From contig CAMYNC010000012.1 in assembly GCA_947259685.1 (NCBI GenBank), positions 1 to 64,000 of the forward strand: a stretch of 64,000 bases of DNA, read 5' to 3'. The translations under genes and the position numbers were made by a program. This document shows, piece by piece, positions 1-8,212 of the stretch (position 1 is the stretch's first letter; every line of letters starts with the position of its first letter). The notes beneath the pieces are model-generated. The model did not search any database, was not told where the DNA came from, and saw only the letters and a list, made by a program, of their open reading frames with translations. This DNA is from an uncultured Desulfuromonadales bacterium (GTDB lineage Bacteria; Desulfobacterota; Desulfuromonadia; Desulfuromonadales; Geopsychrobacteraceae).

Positions 1-2
1 AT

Positions 3-188
3 GAATGGCTGGGCATGCTCTCCAACGAACTGCCAATGCGGGTGCAATTATCGGCACAGAAGCGGCTTAAACAGGTACCGGAATTACCGTCGCGGCTGCA
101 GCACTGTGCGGTTAACTGCTATAAGGATGAGCAGATTTGGGTGGAATGGAATATCGATGATTTTTTCCTGGCAGCAACGAAAAAATGA
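3..188 (+). CDS. C-terminal end of an unidentified protein (partial)
   Basis: The frame beginning at base 3 is open from the window edge to a TGA at 186-188 and encodes 61 residues ending in DDFFLAATKK. Its composition (EWLGMLSNELPMRVQL near the left edge, then a basic segment and WVEWNIDD) looks like real coding sequence, more so than the ATG-initiated frame at base 1. The start lies outside the window and I do not recognise the family. It is followed by a 144-base gap before the next start. Confidence 0.55.
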   Translation, partial: EWLGMLSNELPMRVQLSAQKRLKQVPELPSRLQHCAVNCYKDEQIWVEWNIDDFFLAATKK

Positions 189-332
189 ACAGCAGTATAC
201 CAGCTATACAACTTAACTAAACTTAATTAAATCGTGTCTTGTGATGTAACGCCATGCAGGGGCCTGAGCCTTGAGCAGAATGTTGATCCTGTCACGTACA
301 AACAGATTTTTACCGTCAAGGGGATTTAAAAA

Positions 333-611
333 ATGAATTGGTTGCGTAATCTAAAGATTGTTCACAAACTCATGCTATTGCTGGGTATTGTGATTGTGGG
401 CTTTATGCTCATCGGGGCAGCATATTATCAGGGATCAAAATACGCTGAGCATGCCCTCGCAGAAGAACGTAAAGCGATTGAATTTGGTCACCTGGTGGCA
501 CTGGAATTTGAAAACTTTCTATTGGCGGAAAGTCTTGAAAAAACTTTTCTGCTGGGTTATAAGCGTGCGAACGGCCCCGTAGCTCAGCTGGATAGAGCGG
601 CACCCTCCTAA
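333..611 (+). pseudogene. Methyl-accepting chemotaxis protein, N-terminal fragment
   Basis: The reading frame starts at an ATG behind a plausible AAGGGG ribosome site and encodes a basic N-terminus (MNWLRNLKIVHK), one hydrophobic segment (about residues 12-30, LMLLLGIVIVGFMLIGAAYY) and the start of a four-helix-bundle-type periplasmic ligand domain (ending FLLAESLEKTFLLGYKRAN). This matches the beginning of a membrane chemoreceptor. At base 573 the sequence becomes a tRNA-Arg gene; the last dozen codons read through the tRNA. The second membrane segment, HAMP and signalling domains are absent here and are not found elsewhere in the window. A truncated remnant is much more likely than a functional small protein. 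Confidence 0.75.
535..563 (+). promoter_or_regulatory. Sigma70-type promoter for tRNA-Arg, inside the receptor fragment
   Basis: TTGAAA at 535-540 and TATAAG at 558-563 are separated by exactly 17 bases, and the -10 ends nine bases before the tRNA. The geometry matches the promoters of the tRNA-Val remnant and tRNA-Leu in this window. It lies within sequence that also reads as chemoreceptor coding sequence. Confidence 0.55.
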
Positions 612-649
612 GGTGATTGTCGCAGGTTCGAATCCTGCCGGGGTCGCCA
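573..649 (+). tRNA. tRNA-Arg (anticodon CCT)
   Basis: The acceptor stem GGCCCCG (573-579) pairs with CGGGGTC (639-645, one G-U), followed by discriminator G and an encoded CCA (647-649). D arm GCTC/GAGC, anticodon loop CTCCTAA with CCT at positions 34-36, and T arm GCAGG/CCTGC with loop TTCGAAT are all present. The outermost anticodon-stem pair (27-43) is G opposite A, a mild oddity. It would decode AGG. The gene abuts the chemoreceptor fragment without a spacer and is followed by a strong terminator. Confidence 0.95.
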
Positions 650-657
650 GGAAAATT

Positions 658-691
658 AAAGGGTTAGCGATTGTTTCGCTAACCCTTTTTT
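658..691 (+). terminator. Rho-independent terminator of tRNA-Arg
   Basis: A 13-base-pair stem (AAAGGGTTAGCGA with TCGCTAACCCTTT), a five-base loop and a run of six T form a textbook intrinsic terminator nine bases after the encoded CCA. Confidence 0.9.
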
Positions 692-1025
692 GATCTTTAG
701 TCTTCCCCTGACATGCGTTTTTGAAATTCGCACTTCACCAGATCGAAAATCTGTATTTTCAAAGCTCCGAAGGTCATTACTCCTTAAGCTAGTTTTCCGG
801 TAGTTGATTTTACTTCAAGGTAAGTCTAAGGCGGAATCATGAATAACTGTGACAGTTTACCTGCTGAATTCAGTATATTATTTTTTGGGTGATCGGTAGA
901 TTTTTTCGGGAATACATATAGACTTTGATGGTATGCTTAGCTCTGTTAATGAGGGCTGTAAGTAGGCGTCCACGGTTTATAGGTTGCGGACCAGTTGTTA
1001 ACTAATCTATCAAAGAGGTGCTCGA
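692..1025. other. Intergenic region upstream of the MipA-like gene
   Basis: No reading frame with coding character was found. It holds the ribosome site (AAAGAGGTG) for the next gene and AT-rich stretches that may contain its promoter, but no convincing -35/-10 pair and no recognisable riboswitch. Confidence 0.5.
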
Positions 1026-1796
1026 ATGAAAAAACAGATGGTTTTTCTAATGATGTTTGCTTGCCTGGTGGTAAGTGCACCCGCAACCCTTTTCGCTGCC
1101 GGCGCTAATTACAGCCTCGGTGCCGGAGCGGCCATGGTCCCCGATTATGAAGGTTCTGATGATATGACCGGTGTTCCAGCCTTGTTCTTCAGTGCTGATT
1201 GGCAAGAGGGTTATTTTATCAAGCTCATGGGGAACTCGATCCGTGCCAATGTTTTCGCGGATAAAACCTGGACTATGGGGCCGGTCCTTCAGTACCGGGC
1301 TAAGCGTAACAGTGATGTCGATAACAGTGCTGTTTCAGATATGCGTAAAATCGACGCTGCGATTGAAGGCGGCGTCTTTATAGGTTATGCCGCAGAGGGG
1401 TGGGATGCCCGTCTGCAGTGGGTCGGGGACCTCTCTAACACTCATGACGGCTCACTGGTCAAGTTAAATCTTGGTTATGCCTTCAGAGAAGCGAATCTTA
1501 GGACCAGAATCGGCATGTCAACCACCTACGCCTCTGATGACTACATGGATACCTATTTTTCCGTTGATGCCAATAACGCGGCTCGCAGTGGCCTGTCGCG
1601 CTATAGCGCGGATGGTGGAATTAAGGATATTGGTGTGGATCTTTCGGTGCGCTACGGCATCAATGCCCAGTGGGATGTGATGGGCTTGCTCGGGTACACT
1701 GCGCTCTTGAATGATGCCAAGGATAGTCCGGTTGTCGATGATGAAGGCGACAGCAACCAGTTCTCGGTAGGTTTGATGGCTATTTACAATTTTTAA
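1026..1796 (+). CDS. MipA/OmpV family outer-membrane protein
   Basis: A 256-residue protein with a signal peptide (about residues 1-24, ending ATLFA) followed by the family's N-terminal signature (SLGAGAAMVPDYEGSDD) and alternating amphipathic strands typical of a small beta-barrel, ending in the terminal phenylalanine (AIYNF) recognised by the BAM machinery. MipA in Escherichia coli scaffolds the murein hydrolase MltA and penicillin-binding protein 1B; OmpV members are osmolarity-responsive porin-like proteins. An AAAGAGGTG ribosome site sits just upstream. It precedes a small secreted protein by 80 bases and may be cotranscribed. Family assignment is firm; the role here is not. Confidence 0.85.
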   Translation: MKKQMVFLMMFACLVVSAPATLFAAGANYSLGAGAAMVPDYEGSDDMTGVPALFFSADWQEGYFIKLMGNSIRANVFADKTWTMGPVLQYRAKRNSDVDNSAVSDMRKIDAAIEGGVFIGYAAEGWDARLQWVGDLSNTHDGSLVKLNLGYAFREANLRTRIGMSTTYASDDYMDTYFSVDANNAARSGLSRYSADGGIKDIGVDLSVRYGINAQWDVMGLLGYTALLNDAKDSPVVDDEGDSNQFSVGLMAIYNF

Positions 1797-1876
1797 GGAG
1801 CCCGCAAATCAGGTTTTCCATGGCAATGGCAAAAGCGGAGAATCTGCTGTTGCCATGGAGTACTCAGGGAGCTTAT

Positions 1877-2158
1877 ATGAGACTATTTATAATCCTTTTG
1901 TTGATTAGCTTCGGGTTAGGGCAACCGCTGTTCGCGGTTGAGGTAAAAAGCATCGAAGAAATCAATCAAGAAAACTCACTGCCGGCAGAGGCTGGAGAAG
2001 AACCGAAGAAACTGGATCAGCCCCAGGTAAAAAGTATTGGTGAAATCAATCGGGAAAAAACCTTGCCGGTAGAGGCTGGAGAAAAACCGATGGAAGTGGA
2101 TCAGTCCCAGGTGGAAAGCATCAATGAAATCAATCGTGAGAATGAATTGCGTGATTGA
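1877..2158 (+). CDS. Small secreted protein built of 28-residue tandem repeats
   Basis: The start is the ATG at 1877, which has GGGAG six bases upstream and gives a good signal peptide (about residues 1-20, MRLFIILLLISF... PLFA); the frame is open further upstream without such features. The 93-residue product then consists almost wholly of a repeat with consensus VKSIxEINxExxLPxEAGExP...DQxQ: two full 28-residue units and a third that stops after INRENELRD. The mature protein is acidic, lacks cysteine and is probably periplasmic. I do not recognise the family. It follows the MipA-like gene and may share its transcript. Confidence 0.65.
   Translation: MRLFIILLLISFGLGQPLFAVEVKSIEEINQENSLPAEAGEEPKKLDQPQVKSIGEINREKTLPVEAGEKPMEVDQSQVESINEINRENELRD
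1943..2155 (+). repeat. 84-base tandem coding repeat, about 2.5 copies
   Basis: Units at 1943-2026 and 2027-2110 are 84 bases each, and a partial third copy runs 2111-2155. They are imperfect at the DNA level but stay in register, so they encode the 28-residue protein repeat. Confidence 0.85.
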
Positions 2159-2524
2159 AGCAAGAGTTGCAGGTAGGTTTTTTGACAAAAGAAGCATCAA
2201 CATTTGACTGCCAGTAACTGTATAGCTTTTATTGACTCTTCGCCAGAATGGGATATTCCTGAAAATACCCGCTTAACAACGCTATTCAACGTCATATGGA
2301 GTACCAACATTTTTGCCGCGTTTCCCTCTCAGGACCATTGAGCTCTGCAGCGGGAATCATAACTTTTATGCGACGGGAATGTTTACCTTTATGGTAAATC
2401 TCTTTTCGCTATTTGACCTCTGCGGGGATCGCCTTTTGCCCATCGTGGCTTTTTCTGCTGGCGAACAACAATACTCTGTTTAAAGTTGGATGAATGGTGC
2501 AGCCAATTCAAAGGAGGAATGCCG
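2159..2524. other. Intergenic region before the alpha/beta hydrolase gene
   Basis: No coding frame is convincing. A weak promoter candidate (TTGACT near 2233) and the AGGAGG ribosome site at 2512-2517 for the next gene are all that can be seen. Confidence 0.45.
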
Positions 2525-3802
2525 ATGTTGAAACAGATTAAACGGATGCTGGGCAGTGGGCTTTGCCTACTCATTCTAAGCGCCGGACTGGCAAATGCTT
2601 ATGATTATCCTTTTTCCGACCCTTATGCTGCCACGGTCGTCGGCACCCCGGATGAGTTTGTTGCTGAGCTGCCAAAAGAGGTGCCGCTTAAGTTGGACTC
2701 TATTGAGATATTTCCCCAGCGCGAGGTGCCTGACAATCTCTGGAACCTGATGGAGCTGCGCTATTCCTACCTGCGGCAAAAAGGTCCGGCCCCGCTGATT
2801 TTCCTGGTGGCAGGAACCGGGGCGAGCTTTCAGAGTGCCAAGATGCAGATGATGCAAAAGGCCTTCTACCAGGCAGGGTACCATGTCATCTCGATCACGT
2901 CGCCAACCCACCCGAACTTTATCGTTGCGGCCTCGACCAGCGGCGTTCCTGGCCACCTCGAAGAAGATTCCGCAGATATTTATCGGGTGATGCAGGCGAT
3001 CTATCAGAAGTTGCAGAAGAAAATGGAGGTGACCGAATTCTTCCTCACCGGGTACAGCCTTGGCGCCGCTCAGTCAGCCTTTATTGCCAAGCTCGATGAG
3101 CAGGAGCAGGTGTTCAACTTCCGCAAGGTCCTGCTGATCAATCCGCCGGTCAGCCTCTATAATTCCGTGAACATTCTCGATAAAATGCTTGAGGAAAATA
3201 TCCCGGGGGGAGTGGAAAACTTCAAAGCTTTTTATGACAGAATTATCAAGGCATTCAGTGAAGTTTATGCCCATGGCGACAACGTACAACTCAATGATCA
3301 ATTTCTCTATGAAGCCTATAAATATCGTAAGCCGAAGAGCGACGAGCCACTGGCAGCGCTGATCGGGACCGACTTCAGACTCTCTTCGATGAATATGGCT
3401 TTTACTACCGATGCTTTGACCCAGGCTGGTTACGTGCTGCCCCAAGGACAGCAACTAAGACGCCATGACTCGCCAGCTGAGTATCGCAAGGTGTACGGGC
3501 AATTGACTTTCCTAGATTACTTCAAGGGGATTTTTCTGCCGCACTTTAAGGCCCAGGATTCCAGCTTGACTGAGGAAGAGCTGATCCGTCAATTGAGCCT
3601 GCAGCCACTTGAAGACTATCTGCGAACCTCTCCCAAGTTCGGTTTGATTCACAATGAGGATGACCTTATCCTGCGCTCCGGTGAGATCGATTACCTGCGC
3701 AGTGTTTTTGGCAAGCGAGCACAGATATTCCCGCATGGTGGTCATTGCGGCAACATGGCCTATACCGACAACGTGGCGGCCATGGTCGGTTTTTTTCAGT
3801 GA
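2525..3802 (+). CDS. Secreted alpha/beta hydrolase
   Basis: The start at 2525 is chosen because AGGAGG at 2512-2517 is seven bases upstream; the in-frame ATG at 2519 is too close. The 425-residue product has a signal peptide (about residues 1-22, ending GLANA). Hydrolase hallmarks are an oxyanion-side strand LIFLVAGTG, the nucleophile elbow GYSLG with Ser178, an acidic residue in HNEDDLI, and the C-terminal GGHCG with His407. Substrate unknown; ester or lipid hydrolysis in the periplasm is inferred. It is followed after 29 bases by an MlaA-type lipoprotein, so an envelope-lipid role is plausible. Confidence 0.75.
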   Translation: MLKQIKRMLGSGLCLLILSAGLANAYDYPFSDPYAATVVGTPDEFVAELPKEVPLKLDSIEIFPQREVPDNLWNLMELRYSYLRQKGPAPLIFLVAGTGASFQSAKMQMMQKAFYQAGYHVISITSPTHPNFIVAASTSGVPGHLEEDSADIYRVMQAIYQKLQKKMEVTEFFLTGYSLGAAQSAFIAKLDEQEQVFNFRKVLLINPPVSLYNSVNILDKMLEENIPGGVENFKAFYDRIIKAFSEVYAHGDNVQLNDQFLYEAYKYRKPKSDEPLAALIGTDFRLSSMNMAFTTDALTQAGYVLPQGQQLRRHDSPAEYRKVYGQLTFLDYFKGIFLPHFKAQDSSLTEEELIRQLSLQPLEDYLRTSPKFGLIHNEDDLILRSGEIDYLRSVFGKRAQIFPHGGHCGNMAYTDNVAAMVGFFQ

Positions 3803-3831
3803 TTTTTAAAAGCTAGAGGGAGGAAATATCT

Positions 3832-4611
3832 ATGTCGTTATCAACCAATAAGGCAATGCGCTTGATCTTGTTGACACTGGCCCTGTTCGCCTTGCTCTTT
3901 TTCACCGGGTGCAGCGCGAAACCGAAACCCAACCTCAATGCCCAAGATCCGCTGCACTCGACTGAGGTTATTGAAAATGTCCATGGCTTTGCCGCAGATA
4001 TCTATGATCCGCTCGAAGGGATGAATCGGCGCATCTATACTTTTAATTACTATTTCGACAAGTACCTTTTTTTACCGGTGGTCGGCGCCTACGAATTCAT
4101 TATGCCGGATTACGTCGAAGACCGGGTCTCCAATTTCGTCGACAATGTTTACGAGTTCGACAATTTCACCAACAACCTGCTGCAGTTGAAGTTCAAGCGG
4201 ACCGGTATCACCCTGGCCCGTTTCGTAACCAATACCACGGTTGGCATCGCCGGCCTCTGGGATCCGGCCACTGGCTGGGGCATGGAACGGCAGCCGGAGG
4301 ACTTTGGTCAGACCCTTGGCCACTATGGGGTTGACCATGGGCCATATATCGTACTGCCGATCCTTGGTCCCTCCAACCTGCGTGACACCACCGGCGTAGT
4401 GGTTGACACGGCGGCTTTCAATTACGTTGTTAGAAGCCTTGAGTCAGACTGGATGGAGGACAATGACGTGGCCCTGATCTTTAGCGCAGTTGCCGCTGTC
4501 GACAAGCGTCACCGGACGGCATTTCGTTACTATCAGTCGGGATCCCCTTTTGAGTACGACATGATCCGCATGCTTTACACCTCAAAGCGGGAAATTCAGA
4601 TTGCCAGATAA
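3832..4611 (+). CDS. mlaA: MlaA/VacJ family lipoprotein
   Basis: A 259-residue lipoprotein with lipobox FTGC (Cys27), and the MlaA core: DPLEGMNRRIYTFN, then FVDNVYEFDNFTNNLLQ, the TTVGIAGLWDPA segment and the GxYGVxxGPYIVLPILGPS signature. MlaA removes misplaced phospholipid from the outer leaflet of the outer membrane and passes it to the periplasmic MlaC and inner-membrane MlaFEDB transporter; none of those partners is in this window. The ribosome site AGGGAGGAAA is strong. It probably forms an operon with the preceding hydrolase. Confidence 0.9.
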   Translation: MSLSTNKAMRLILLTLALFALLFFTGCSAKPKPNLNAQDPLHSTEVIENVHGFAADIYDPLEGMNRRIYTFNYYFDKYLFLPVVGAYEFIMPDYVEDRVSNFVDNVYEFDNFTNNLLQLKFKRTGITLARFVTNTTVGIAGLWDPATGWGMERQPEDFGQTLGHYGVDHGPYIVLPILGPSNLRDTTGVVVDTAAFNYVVRSLESDWMEDNDVALIFSAVAAVDKRHRTAFRYYQSGSPFEYDMIRMLYTSKREIQIAR

Positions 4612-4826
4612 AGTGCTGTAAAGAGAAAACGAATGCCTCTTAAGGGGTTCTGGATATGTTGAGTTCCCGGTATCGTTTCTGCACGGCCGTTGGCCTGATT
4701 TGACTGGTTTTTCTCGCACCGAACTTCTCAACTGTTTGCGGTCAAGGGGACCCGGTCATTTCCTCCAACAACGGTCCAAGCAAACAACACCCAGCAGTCA
4801 GATACTTTGCGCAAGGAATAGATAGC

Positions 4827-5444
4827 GTGACAACATTTCAACGATATGGTTTTTTTATCAGCTTCTTGATTCTTGCTTTAACTGTTGGCTGTTCCCCGGT
4901 CAAACCTCTCCAGGTATGGAAAGATGAAGCTTATACCAAGCGCCTGGAGAAGGTCCTGGTGATTGCCGTGGCTGAACAGAGCTACATCCGCAGCCAATTT
5001 GAAACTGTCCTGGCTAATCAGTTGGTTTCACGGGGTGCCGAGGCGATCCCCAGTCATAAGGTGTTACCGCAACCAGGAGAGGAGCTTGATCGACTCACAG
5101 TTCTGGAAAAAGTCAGAGAGCTTGGGGTCAATAATGTGTTGGTGGCACGCTCAATTAATCGGGAATCGGTCGTAAATTATCAGCCCGGTGGTGGCTCCTT
5201 TGCGGCTACAGCTATTAATAGTGATGGCTGGTTCACCTATTATGTCGGATCAATCGGCCTCCGAGATAAAGAATACGATACCGATTATTACACCATCGCG
5301 ATAAATCTCTTTGACGTGCAGAGTAAAAATCCGGTCTGGTCCTCTCTTTCGCAAGTCAAAGTTGCTGGGTCGAAACAGGACGTGGTTAACTTGTTTATTC
5401 CCACCATTGTGAAGCAGCTGGAAGAGAGTCAGTTCCTCGAATAG
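4827..5444 (+). CDS. Putative lipoprotein of unknown function
   Basis: A GTG start with AAGGAA about eight bases upstream gives a 205-residue protein with a lipoprotein signal (LTVGC, Cys22). The rest looks like an alpha/beta periplasmic domain with strands such as KVLVIAVAE and NNVLVARSI. This resembles lipoproteins of the DUF4136 type, but I cannot be certain. It lies 215 bases after mlaA and may have its own promoter. Confidence 0.65.
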   Translation: MTTFQRYGFFISFLILALTVGCSPVKPLQVWKDEAYTKRLEKVLVIAVAEQSYIRSQFETVLANQLVSRGAEAIPSHKVLPQPGEELDRLTVLEKVRELGVNNVLVARSINRESVVNYQPGGGSFAATAINSDGWFTYYVGSIGLRDKEYDTDYYTIAINLFDVQSKNPVWSSLSQVKVAGSKQDVVNLFIPTIVKQLEESQFLE

Positions 5445-5523
5445 GAGGCTCTGCAGCTGGTAGCAAAATTGCTGTGAAGATATGGCGTCACCTTCTTTTT
5501 TCCCAACTCAAGAAATACCTCGG

Positions 5524-5554
5524 CAGACTCTTCCGGTGAGGGGGAGTCTGTTTT
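5524..5554 (+). terminator. Probable terminator after the lipoprotein gene
   Basis: CAGACTC (5524-5530) pairs with GAGTCTG (5544-5550) across a 13-base loop and is followed by TTTT. The loop is long and the T tract short, so efficiency may be modest. Confidence 0.55.
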
Positions 5555-5727
5555 AAAAAAACTTCTGGAGGAAGATTGAACTTTGCGATAAAGTCCTCTT
5601 CCTAGAGAAGATTTTTGGGTATTTTTTTGTATCGGGTGCAGGTCACGTACGGGTCTGAATAGGCAGAAATTTTAAAGGGTATTTTACCCTCAATTTATAG
5701 TCTGAGTGGTGTGGTCTCCTAAGCTGT

Positions 5728-5752
5728 GGGTTGCGGTGACGTAACCCTTTTT
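5728..5752 (+). promoter_or_regulatory. Terminator-like hairpin in the ugd leader
   Basis: GGGTTGC and GTAACCC (5741-5747) form a seven-pair stem with one G-U and a six-base loop, followed directly by TTTTT, 36 bases before the ugd start. A second short hairpin (GGGTA TTT TACCC, about 5678-5690) lies upstream. The arrangement could be an attenuator in a transcribed leader, or simply a terminator of a short upstream RNA. Confidence 0.35.
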
Positions 5753-5788
5753 CATTATCGCGAATACCAATCACTCAAGGAGTGAGGA

Positions 5789-7132
5789 ATGAATTTAACA
5801 ATTATCGGTTCAGGCTATGTCGGCCTGGTCAGCGGCAGCTGCTTTGCCGAAATGGGTAATAAGGTGTTTTGTGTTGATGTTGATCAAGCAAAAATAGCTG
5901 GTCTTAAACAGGGACAGTTGCCGATCTACGAACCCGGTCTGGAGCCGATGGTGTTGCGAAATCAGCAGGAAGGGCGCTTGCTGTTTACGACCAGCCTTGA
6001 AGAAGCAATGCAAAACTCCAACATTTTTTTCATAGCTGTTGGCACTCCGCCTGGGGAAGATGGCTCCGCAGACCTTAAATATGTTCAGGCGGTTGCGCGA
6101 GAGATCGGTCAGTTGATGACCGATTATTGTGTCATCGTTGATAAATCCACCGTTCCGGTTGGAACGGCTGATCTGGTTCGAGAAACGATCGCCAAGGAAC
6201 TGGAAAAACGCGGTGTTGAGATTGAGTTTGATGTTGTCAGCAACCCCGAGTTTCTCAAGGAAGGGGCGGCCATCGATGATTTTTTGAAGCCGGACCGGAT
6301 TGTTATCGGCAGTGACAGTGAAAAGGCCAACGAATTGATGCGGCAACTCTATGCGCCGTTTAACCGTAATCATGAGCGAACCATGTTTATGGGCATTCGC
6401 GATGCAGAGATGACCAAGTATGCGGCAAATTCGATGCTGGCGACGAAAATTTCCTTTATCAATGAGATCTCTAATCTCTGCGAGCTGATGGGGGTTGATG
6501 TCGAGAATGTACGTCGTGGTATAGGTTCTGATTCGCGGATCGGGTTTTCCTTTATTTACCCTGGGTGCGGGTATGGGGGGTCCTGTTTCCCAAAGGATGT
6601 TCAGGCTCTGATCCGGATGGCCGAAAATGTCGATTTCCAGCCACAGTTGCTGCAGGCTGTTGAAAAACGCAATCAGGCCCAGAAGAAATGGTTCACCAGG
6701 CGTTTGACCGAACGTTTTGGTAGTGATCTCTCCGGTTTGACCTTTGGCGTCTGGGGGCTGTCGTTTAAGCCGGGAACCGATGATATGCGGGAAGCTCCTG
6801 CCAAGACTCTGCTGCCGGATTTAATCGCTGCTGGAGCCAGGGTGCTGGCCTATGACCCGGTGGCTATGGAGGTGGCCCGTGACGAGTTGCCGGCAGACTG
6901 GTTCGATGCAGGCAAGTTAACCCTGGTGAGCAATCAGTATGAAGCCTTGCTCGGGGCCGATGCCATGTTGCTGGTGACCGAATGGAAACCTTTTCGGAAT
7001 CCTGATCTGGATGCCATGCGGCGGTCGATGAAGCAAAAAGTCATCTTGGACGGACGCAACCAGTATGACCCGACTTATATCAGCCAGGAAGGTTTCGAAT
7101 ATATCGGCGTCGGTCGGGTTGTGAATGATTGA
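5789..7132 (+). CDS. ugd: UDP-glucose 6-dehydrogenase
   Basis: A 447-residue enzyme of the UDP-glucose/GDP-mannose dehydrogenase family, which makes UDP-glucuronate from UDP-glucose with two NAD+. Visible features are the N-terminal Rossmann motif GSGYVGLVSG, GTPPGEDGSAD, STVPVGTA, NPEFLKEGAAI, the catalytic GCGYGGSCFPKD with Cys266, and a C-terminal UDP-binding domain with FKPGTDDMREAP. An AAGGAGTGAGGA ribosome site precedes it. It is 25 kb away from the exopolysaccharide locus but could feed it or LPS synthesis. The last bases overlap the next gene by eight bases, suggesting translational coupling. Confidence 0.95.
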   Translation: MNLTIIGSGYVGLVSGSCFAEMGNKVFCVDVDQAKIAGLKQGQLPIYEPGLEPMVLRNQQEGRLLFTTSLEEAMQNSNIFFIAVGTPPGEDGSADLKYVQAVAREIGQLMTDYCVIVDKSTVPVGTADLVRETIAKELEKRGVEIEFDVVSNPEFLKEGAAIDDFLKPDRIVIGSDSEKANELMRQLYAPFNRNHERTMFMGIRDAEMTKYAANSMLATKISFINEISNLCELMGVDVENVRRGIGSDSRIGFSFIYPGCGYGGSCFPKDVQALIRMAENVDFQPQLLQAVEKRNQAQKKWFTRRLTERFGSDLSGLTFGVWGLSFKPGTDDMREAPAKTLLPDLIAAGARVLAYDPVAMEVARDELPADWFDAGKLTLVSNQYEALLGADAMLLVTEWKPFRNPDLDAMRRSMKQKVILDGRNQYDPTYISQEGFEYIGVGRVVND

Positions 7133-7538
7133 AAATCGCTTGAAAAAAGTCAACGCTGACGCGTCCTGTTTTGTCTGCGGGCCGCAGAATCCGGGCGGCC
7201 TAAAAGCCGATTTCACCACCGATATAGCCGCTTGTAGCAGTTTCGCCGAAGTTCAGCTTGATGCAGCCTTCCAGGGTTGGCAGGATGTTGTTCACGGTGG
7301 AGTGCTGGCGGCCCTGCTCGATGAAGCCTGCATTTATGCCTGTCGTGCTCTGGCTGAGCAGTGTGTTACTGCTGAATTGCAGATCCGCTATCGAAAACCG
7401 GTGCCGGTCGGTTCGCAGGTTGAGGTGAGCGGCCAGCTGGTCGACCGTAGCCGGAAGATCTGGCAGGCCAAAGCCCAATTGAAAGTAGCTGGGGTTCTGC
7501 ATGCGGAAGCTCAGGCAAAAATCTACCGCTTGACATGA
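7125..7538 (+). CDS. PaaI-type hotdog-fold thioesterase
   Basis: A 137-residue single hotdog domain. CFVCGPQNPGGL near the N-terminus and VHGGVLAALLDEA in the central helix are characteristic of the PaaI/YbgC-like acyl-CoA thioesterases; the Asp/Glu of the helix is the likely catalytic acid. It overlaps the end of ugd and is followed after a few bases by an HD-domain gene, so the three genes are probably one transcript. The acyl-CoA substrate cannot be read from sequence. Confidence 0.85.
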   Translation: MIENRLKKVNADASCFVCGPQNPGGLKADFTTDIAACSSFAEVQLDAAFQGWQDVVHGGVLAALLDEACIYACRALAEQCVTAELQIRYRKPVPVGSQVEVSGQLVDRSRKIWQAKAQLKVAGVLHAEAQAKIYRLT

Positions 7539-7554
7539 GCGGGTGGAGGTGATG

Positions 7555-8118
7555 ATGGTTCATAATCAGGAGGCCGTGCTCAATCGTCTGTCCAAAGAGC
7601 AGCGTCAGCTGCTTGATCAGGTAAAAGCGGCGATGGAACTTTACTTTGGCAGTGATATTCGGCGCATCGCTCATGCCCATGATGTCACCGGATACGCCCT
7701 GCAATTGCTACAGTATATCGATGCCGACCCCCTGGAAACCCTCTGTGCTAGCTATCTGCATGATATCGGCATCCCAGAGGCCGAGCGCAAGTACGGTCAT
7801 TGTTCGGGGAAGCTGCAAGAGCAAGAAGGCCCACCGGTTGCACGAAAAATCCTTGCAGAGATCTGTGATGATGGCGGTTTGATCGAGAAAGTTTGTGAGC
7901 TTGTCGGTCTGCATCATACTCCCGCAGGGGTGGATCGGCCCGAATTTCGTATCCTTTGGGATGCCGATGCCTTGGTTAATCTGGTCGAGGTCGTGGCGGA
8001 TAAAGAGGGTTATGCGATAGAGGCAATTATCGATCGAGCCTTAGTCACTGAAGCCGGTCATCGGTTGGCCAAACAGATTTTTCTCCCCGACGCCAAAAAG
8101 AACCAACCGGCCTGTTGA
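7555..8118 (+). CDS. HD-domain phosphohydrolase
   Basis: GGAGG at 7545-7549 fits best with the ATG at 7555 (an adjacent ATG at 7552 is also possible), giving about 187 residues. The metal-binding HD pattern is present: HAHDVTGYAL, SYLHDIGIPEAER, GLHHTPAG and WDADALVNL. Such small HD proteins hydrolyse nucleotides or other phosphate esters; no partner domain identifies the substrate. It lies 16 bases after the thioesterase gene. Confidence 0.75.
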   Translation: MVHNQEAVLNRLSKEQRQLLDQVKAAMELYFGSDIRRIAHAHDVTGYALQLLQYIDADPLETLCASYLHDIGIPEAERKYGHCSGKLQEQEGPPVARKILAEICDDGGLIEKVCELVGLHHTPAGVDRPEFRILWDADALVNLVEVVADKEGYAIEAIIDRALVTEAGHRLAKQIFLPDAKKNQPAC

Positions 8119-8170
8119 CTTAGGCCATTTGGGGGAGCAAGAGGTCGGCAACGATTCTCAATTTATGATA

Positions 8171-8199
8171 TTGACAGTCTGGAATGATGTTGCTATAAA
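8171..8199 (+). promoter_or_regulatory. Sigma70 promoter of the tRNA-Val remnant
   Basis: A consensus TTGACA (8171-8176) and TATAAA (8194-8199) are separated by 17 bases, and the -10 ends 13 bases before the tRNA-like sequence. This is the best promoter match in the window even though the gene behind it is broken. Confidence 0.75.
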
Positions 8200-8212
8200 A
8201 ACCCACCGATCA

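Noticed and set aside
1..216. ATG-initiated 71-codon frame at the left edge
   Set aside because: The alternative frame from base 3 has better coding character and runs in from outside the window.
5810..6373. 187-codon minus-strand frame inside ugd
   Set aside because: The plus strand carries a complete, motif-rich UDP-glucose dehydrogenase; the antisense frame is a by-product of codon bias.
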